From Pokkaliibacter sp. MBI-7 (GTDB lineage: Bacteria > Pseudomonadota > Gammaproteobacteria > Pseudomonadales > Balneatricaceae), in the NCBI RefSeq assembly GCF_029846635.1, contig NZ_JARVTG010000001.1:1916001-1980000 (forward strand): a DNA stretch of 64,000 nt. The letters run 5' to 3'. Both the position numbers and the translations under genes were made by a program. A model generated the notes under the pieces. It had not been told where the DNA came from. It saw nothing but the letters and a program-made list of their open reading frames with translations, and searched no databases. Of the stretch, positions 60,210 through 64,000 are shown one piece after another (positions within the stretch are counted from its first letter, which is position 1; each line of letters starts with the position of its first letter).

Positions 60210-60725
60210 ATGCCACAGACTCCCGCGCACCATGCGATCGTCTCCTCAGATCATCTGTCTACTCAGTCAGTAGAAATGTCTGAATTTGAATTTGGCCTGA
60301 TCATGGCAAGCCATGCCTTCTCCAGATGGATAGTTCGTTGCATGAGCGCAAGCGGCATGCCCGAACTAGGCTCGCTGGACATCCTGGCACTTCACAGTGT
60401 CAACCACCGTCATCGTCCCAAGCGGGCCGCGGATATTTGCCTGGTATTCAATATTGAAGACAGTCATACCGTGACCTACGCGTTAAAAAAACTGCTCAAG
60501 CTTGGCCTGGTTGCTACAGAAAAACGTGGTAAGGAAACCTATTTCCTTACCACTGAAGAAGGTCGCGCACTTTGTGAAAAATATGCTGCTGTAAGAAGGG
60601 ACTGCCTACTGGATGCAGTACAGACATTAGGTTTCGCCGGTGAAGAGATGGGAGCAACAAGCACGTTATTACGTGCGTTATCCGGTATCTATGACCAGGC
60701 CTCCCGCGCAGCAGCGTCGCTGTAG
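60210..60725 (+). CDS. MarR-family winged-helix regulator
   Basis: 171 aa from ATG 60210; ATG 60183 in frame is possible but would lie almost on the palindrome. Fold: 'LSDEFEFGL'-like 'EMSEFEFGLIMASHAFSRWI', 'SLDILALHSVNHRHRPKRAA', winged helix 'DICLVFNIEDSHTVTYALKK' and 'LGLVATEKRGKETYFLTTEE'. It matches the HTH_27 predicted-MarR subgroup commonly placed beside pxp genes. Likely controls pxpABC. Confidence 0.85.
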   Translation: MPQTPAHHAIVSSDHLSTQSVEMSEFEFGLIMASHAFSRWIVRCMSASGMPELGSLDILALHSVNHRHRPKRAADICLVFNIEDSHTVTYALKKLLKLGLVATEKRGKETYFLTTEEGRALCEKYAAVRRDCLLDAVQTLGFAGEEMGATSTLLRALSGIYDQASRAAASL

Positions 60726-60776
60726 TAGCGTAAACTGCACCAAAATCATGCGAATCACGTACATTCTCTGCTTCGT

Positions 60777-60917
60777 GAAGTGGCATAGATCCTTGCCAGA
60801 ACCATAAAGCACAGACGCTAACTGACCCAGATACGGATTGAATGAATAAAATTCGCGACAATGGCAGGGATCTTGCTGTAACCTCTAGCGTAATTTTCTG
60901 TCTGGTAGGGCCACTTC
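60777..60917. repeat. Interrupted inverted repeat
   Basis: GAAGTGGC (60777-60784) pairs with GCCACTTC (60910-60917), and GATCCTTGCC (60788-60797) with GGCAGGGATC (60863-60872, one mismatch). About 140 bases long, non-coding, between the MarR-like gene and the NlpC gene. It could be a small mobile-element relic or a long RNA fold. Spacing between the arm pairs differs on the two sides. Confidence 0.3.
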
Positions 60918-60996
60918 ATCTGATCGCAACACACAATCAGGGAAGATAGTTTTTAGCCCATGTTATTAGCATTTTCTATTGCGGCGGGTTGGTCAG

Positions 60997-61629
60997 ATGC
61001 GCGAGCGCCTAACACCATTGATCATCTTGAGTTTTTCAGTCCTGCTAACTGCATGTACGGGCAACCCCAGTAAAAATCAAGCCTCCCTCAGTTATGATGT
61101 TTCCGGCGATCAGACAGCGCAGAGCGAAATTGCTGATGATGACAGCCAGAATCAAGACCTCAGCTCTATCGACCAACCCTCCTCCTTCACGAAAAAACGC
61201 ACTTCCGCCCTGCCCGGCAGTGACTACAATCTGCACGGCGACGATCCTGCCACCCAAGTCCTCAAAAAGGCGTTGACCCTGATGGGCACCCCTTATCATT
61301 TTGGCGGTAACACCCCTTCTTCAGGTTTCGACTGCAGTGGTTTGATCAATTACGTATTTAACGAAACCGCAGGTATCAAACTGCCACGCTCCACCAGAGA
61401 GATGATCAAACTTCCTGGCGCGACCATCGCCAAGAATCAACTACAGCCAGGGGATCTGCTGTTCTTCAACCACAATGGACGAGGAAGAGTCAGTCATGCA
61501 GGTATTTATCTGGGCAATAACGAATTTATCCACTCCAACAGCTCTGGCGGTGGAGTAAGAATTGATAGCCTGAAAACCAGCTACTGGCAGCGCAGCTATC
61601 TGAAAGCAAAACGGGTGCTTGAATACTAA
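60997..61629 (+). CDS. NlpC/P60 family lipoprotein (MepS/Spr-like)
   Basis: 210 aa from ATG 60997; ATG 60979 is an alternative. Lipobox 'SVLLTAC' (Cys about 21). A polar linker is followed by the NlpC/P60 domain from about residue 80: 'LMGTPYHFGGNTPSSGFDCS' (catalytic Cys), 'LQPGDLLFFNHNGRGRVSHA' (His), 'GIYLGNNEFIHSNSSGG' (third residue His). Complete triad. Murein DD- or DL-endopeptidase at the outer-membrane inner leaflet. Confidence 0.9.
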   Translation: MRERLTPLIILSFSVLLTACTGNPSKNQASLSYDVSGDQTAQSEIADDDSQNQDLSSIDQPSSFTKKRTSALPGSDYNLHGDDPATQVLKKALTLMGTPYHFGGNTPSSGFDCSGLINYVFNETAGIKLPRSTREMIKLPGATIAKNQLQPGDLLFFNHNGRGRVSHAGIYLGNNEFIHSNSSGGGVRIDSLKTSYWQRSYLKAKRVLEY

Positions 61630-61642
61630 TTTTCAGACAATA

Positions 61643-61667
61643 AAAAACCCTGATAAATCAGGGTTTT
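61643..61667 (+). terminator. Terminator after the NlpC/P60 gene
   Basis: AAAACCCTGA / TCAGGGTTTT stem with an AAAT loop, 15 bases after the stop. AT-rich ends on both sides. Confidence 0.82.
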
Positions 61668-61803
61668 GGCTAGCTCGAACAGGTCGTTTCAATATTATCA
61701 GCACGTTAATTTGAAAATGCAGGCCATCTGCAGCTTGAAGGGGAGCAGCAGATAGCCACCCCGACCAGCGGGGCGGTCTATCCAAGCGTAGAAGTGCGAG
61801 TTA

Positions 61804-62808
61804 TTAGAACTTCACGCGGTAACCAACGGTAAAGCCGTCATTCAGAGCATCGATACCGTAATCGGATGCACCCTGCTCAGCAGCACCATTCACGTTGTAG
61901 TACTCAGCGTACACATCCGCGCCACCACCCAGATCATGATAAACACCAACCAGACTGCGCTTCAGCTTATCAGCGTTGTCAGGGTTAGCCTGGCTGTAGT
62001 TCACGCCAATGGTGGTTTTGTCGATAGTATAGGTAGCAGCAACATCGTACACATCGATAGAACCGTCAGTAGCACCTGCAGAGGTGGCCAACTGTTGGTT
62101 ATGCTCATAGTTTGCACCTACGAAAGCATTGTTATAGGTGTAACTTACACCTACGGAGTAGTCATGCTTATCATAGCTATCCTGATCTTTTTCATACTGG
62201 GACTGAGCATAGCCAATACCTGCGTATAGGCCGTTTGCTTCGTAGTTCACACCGGCAACGTAGCCATCAACATCCTTGTAGCGGTGTTTTACACCATTTT
62301 CATCAGTAAAATCTTCGTTTCCGCCGTCACCAGTAATAGCAGCGTAGCCATTGAAGCCTGCATAGCTGGGTGACTCATACGCCAGAGAGTTACCGATACG
62401 CTCCTGAGTCTGGGTGAAGGCAGCAGAAGTACGCTCGAATACGTCACCTACTACAGTTTTGTACATCGGGTTCTCAAAGCGACCTACAGTCACTTTACCG
62501 AAATCACCTTTCACACCTGCGTTTGCATGACGAACTTTCAGGTTGGCGTCGGTAGTCCCCTCAGTGGAGGTACCATCAGTGTCATTACCAAACTGGGTTT
62601 CCAATTGATAGAAAGCTGTCAAACCAGAGTCCAGCTCACTTTCACCTTTCACACCCAGACGATGGCCAGCGTTGGCAATGTTCATGTCCTGGTTTTTATC
62701 AAACTGCATCTGAAAGTGCAGACGACCATAAAGAGTAGCATCAGCCTGCGCCAGAACGGGCAGAGTAGCAGCACTGGCAACAGCAACAGCTAGCAGGGAT
62801 TTTTTCAT
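61804..62808 (-). CDS. General outer-membrane porin (porin_4 family)
   Basis: 334 aa. Signal peptide to 'LAQADA' (about residue 23). The mature protein starts 'TLYGRLHFQMQFDKN'. Porin features: 'GHRLGVKGESELDSGLTAFY' and 'QLETQFGND', 'VGRFENPMYKTVVG', 'RIGNSLAYESPSYAGF', ending in the beta-barrel signal 'GFTVGYRVKF' with terminal Phe. Trimeric 16-strand porin. Codon bias suggests strong expression. A stem at 61751-61777 may be its terminator. Confidence 0.93.
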   Translation of the reverse strand: MKKSLLAVAVASAATLPVLAQADATLYGRLHFQMQFDKNQDMNIANAGHRLGVKGESELDSGLTAFYQLETQFGNDTDGTSTEGTTDANLKVRHANAGVKGDFGKVTVGRFENPMYKTVVGDVFERTSAAFTQTQERIGNSLAYESPSYAGFNGYAAITGDGGNEDFTDENGVKHRYKDVDGYVAGVNYEANGLYAGIGYAQSQYEKDQDSYDKHDYSVGVSYTYNNAFVGANYEHNQQLATSAGATDGSIDVYDVAATYTIDKTTIGVNYSQANPDNADKLKRSLVGVYHDLGGGADVYAEYYNVNGAAEQGASDYGIDALNDGFTVGYRVKF

Positions 62809-63584
62809 TGAAAGGCCTTCCTTAATCCTGAATTCGAATCGGGGGTAAACTTTCTCGGAAAATCTTCCTCCCCCAACTGTTTAGACAGTGATATAGCATG
62901 ATCACTACCGCAGGCAGTCTAATGAAATCCAGCCCAAAAAACCTAATCCAATTGTTGCACTAAATCTCTTAAAAATAGCACTCACTTACCTTAAAACCCT
63001 TTATTTATGAGATTTATATATAGAAAACTATTTATATAACTGTCTCATATCATGACGTTTCTGGCATTTCTGATTCATATTGAAAACTTTACTACCGCAG
63101 CCCTTCTACTAATTTCTAAACGTTAATCAACAAAGGAGACTCACAACACGGCGCTTACACATCATCTATTGGCCATATCACCCTCTCCGCAACCATCTAA
63201 ATGATTTTTACCTCCTAGCATGAATAAACAGGGTATGCAGCCGCATTACCAAGGACAGCCCCATGAGCCTTTTGATAGCAAGTGACTAAAACAGAATAGG
63301 AAGAAAGCCTTTAGATGAAGAGAGGCGTAAGGGCAGCTATGCGCTCAGAGGGACATATACTAGAGGACATTGCATGAATGTGGCTGTCCAGCTGTGTCTT
63401 TGCCTGGGAGGAGCAGGCGGAAGCCTCCAGCCGTTTCATGCGGCAAGCAATTCAGGGCTATGTGGATCGTTACTGGGGATAACGCTGCTGTCTGGGGGAG
63501 AGGAAGCGGCCGATACGATGCGCCTTTCCCCCACTCCCTCACCCATTTCGGGAAGCCGAGCAAGGCCAGCGTTTTTTCGCCGCA
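62809..63584. other. Intergenic region between porin and rRNA operon
   Basis: About 780 bases. 62820-63200 is AT-rich and holds the porin promoter and leader. Short open frames at 63360-63600 on both strands show no coding signs or ribosome sites and overlap one another. No tRNA, repeat or mobile element seen. Confidence 0.45.
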
Positions 63585-63620
63585 AAAGCAAAACCCCTGA
63601 CCGTTACCGATCAGGGGTTG
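63585..63620 (-). terminator. rRNA operon terminator
   Basis: AACCCCTGA / TCAGGGGTT stem followed on the minus strand by TTTTGCTTTTG, about 12 bases after the 5S 3' end. Confidence 0.85.
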
Positions 63621-63630
63621 CTGTGTTTCA

Positions 63631-63750
63631 ATGCCTGGCGATGACCTACTCTCACATGGGGAAACCCCACACTACCATCGGCGCTGACGCGTTTCACTTC
63701 TGAGTTCGGGATGGAATCAGGTGGTTCCACGTCGCTATGGTCGCCAGGCA
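63631..63750 (-). rRNA. rrf: 5S ribosomal RNA
   Basis: The minus strand reads TGCCTGGCGACCATAGCGAC at the 5' end and ends ...ATCGCCAGGCAT, so the two ends pair as helix I. Internal conserved 'CCGAACTCAGAAGTGAAAC' and 'GATGGTAGTGTGGGG' blocks are exact 5S signatures. About 120 bases. Confidence 0.97.
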
Positions 63751-63924
63751 ATTCTGGCTGAGTCTCTCGGACTTACTTCCTCTGCTCGCTCACTCTTCGC
63801 TCGCTCACAGCCGCCGGTTTACTCAAATAAGGGTGGCTCTAATTTGATTATTCGCATCTTCATGCGCTTGCGACGATCACAAAATCTCTTCGTCTATCCA
63901 GTGCTTAACCAAGTCTCTTAGCTT

Positions 63925-64000
63925 ATATGGCCAAGCCGCACGGGCAATTAGTATGGGTTAGCTCAATGCCTCACAGCACTTACACACCCCACCTATCAAC
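63925..64000 (-). rRNA. rrl: 23S ribosomal RNA, 3' end (partial)
   Basis: The minus strand from the window edge reads GTTGATAGGTGGGGTGTGTA, then 'GAGCTAACCCATACTAATTG' and 'CCCGTGCGGCTTGGCCATAT', the last 75 or so bases of gammaproteobacterial 23S. The exact 3' end is uncertain by several bases. About 170 bases of spacer without tRNA separate it from 5S. Confidence 0.95.

Noticed and set aside
60547..60861. Minus-strand open frame opposite the MarR-like gene as a possible transposase piece
   Set aside because: No transposase motif, and it is mostly antisense to a well-supported gene.
63360..63703. Overlapping small open frames next to the rRNA operon
   Set aside because: They overlap each other on both strands, and one continues into 5S rRNA. 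No coding signs.

Overview
The window looks like chromosomal DNA of a gammaproteobacterium from the Pseudomonadales/Oceanospirillales sphere. The aromatic aminotransferase, dimethylarginine hydrolase, TamA/TamB pair, DeaD-type helicase and porin_4-type porin all read like that group. The right edge enters an rRNA operon (5S, then the 3' end of 23S) on the minus strand. No tRNA, CRISPR array or intact insertion sequence was seen.

Layout. 1-5.2 kb: a minus-strand catabolic block (hydratase, medium-chain dehydrogenase, PhzF, two Rid proteins, LysR and Lrp regulators) in which one Rid gene and the Lrp gene are frameshifted. 5.2-8.8 kb: a type VI secretion cassette with Hcp, a 340-aa effector ending in a Gly/Ala-rich membrane domain, its membrane immunity protein, and then three headless effector-tip/immunity modules separated by near-identical terminators. 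The last module is frameshifted and its immunity gene is cut to 19 codons. 9.3-25 kb: a type I secretion locus with a 2087-aa RTX-like repeat protein, a small upstream gene, a two-component system, an outer-membrane lipoprotein channel, a small unknown protein, an ABC exporter with a degenerate C39 domain, and an HlyD adaptor fused to an N-terminal cyclic-nucleotide-binding-like domain.

25-28.7 kb: hydrolase, TetR-like regulator with a lysine-rich tail, HAD phosphatase behind an SD-sequestering inverted repeat, and two GNAT acetyltransferases. 28.7-31 kb: an AT-richer second effector/immunity array with the same order as the first (effector, immunity, terminator, orphan tip, immunity, immunity fragment), but with exported immunity proteins. 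31.4-33.4 kb: FAD oxidoreductase and aldo/keto reductase. 33.3-35.2 kb: an overlapping AAA ATPase/TOPRIM-like pair that resembles a phage-defence module. 35.3-43.6 kb: LysR/GlcG pair, tamA-tamB, a macro-domain protein and a lipoprotein. 43.6-45.8 kb: an octamer tandem repeat and two paralogous Ser/Asp-rich proteins.

45.8-55 kb: phosphorylcholine-phosphatase-like HAD protein, glycosyltransferase, aromatic aminotransferase, sugar MFS transporter, and a sigma-54 activator divergent from ddaH plus a solute-binding protein, with a readable -24/-12 promoter and two palindromic candidate enhancer sites. 55-64 kb: cold-shock protein, DEAD-box helicase, the pxpABC 5-oxoprolinase operon with a divergent MarR-like regulator, an NlpC/P60 lipoprotein, a porin and the rRNA genes.

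The main discovery candidates are the two effector/immunity arrays with orphan tips, the cyclic-nucleotide-domain HlyD in a complete type I locus with an 18-residue alternating RTX repeat protein, and the ATPase/TOPRIM pair.
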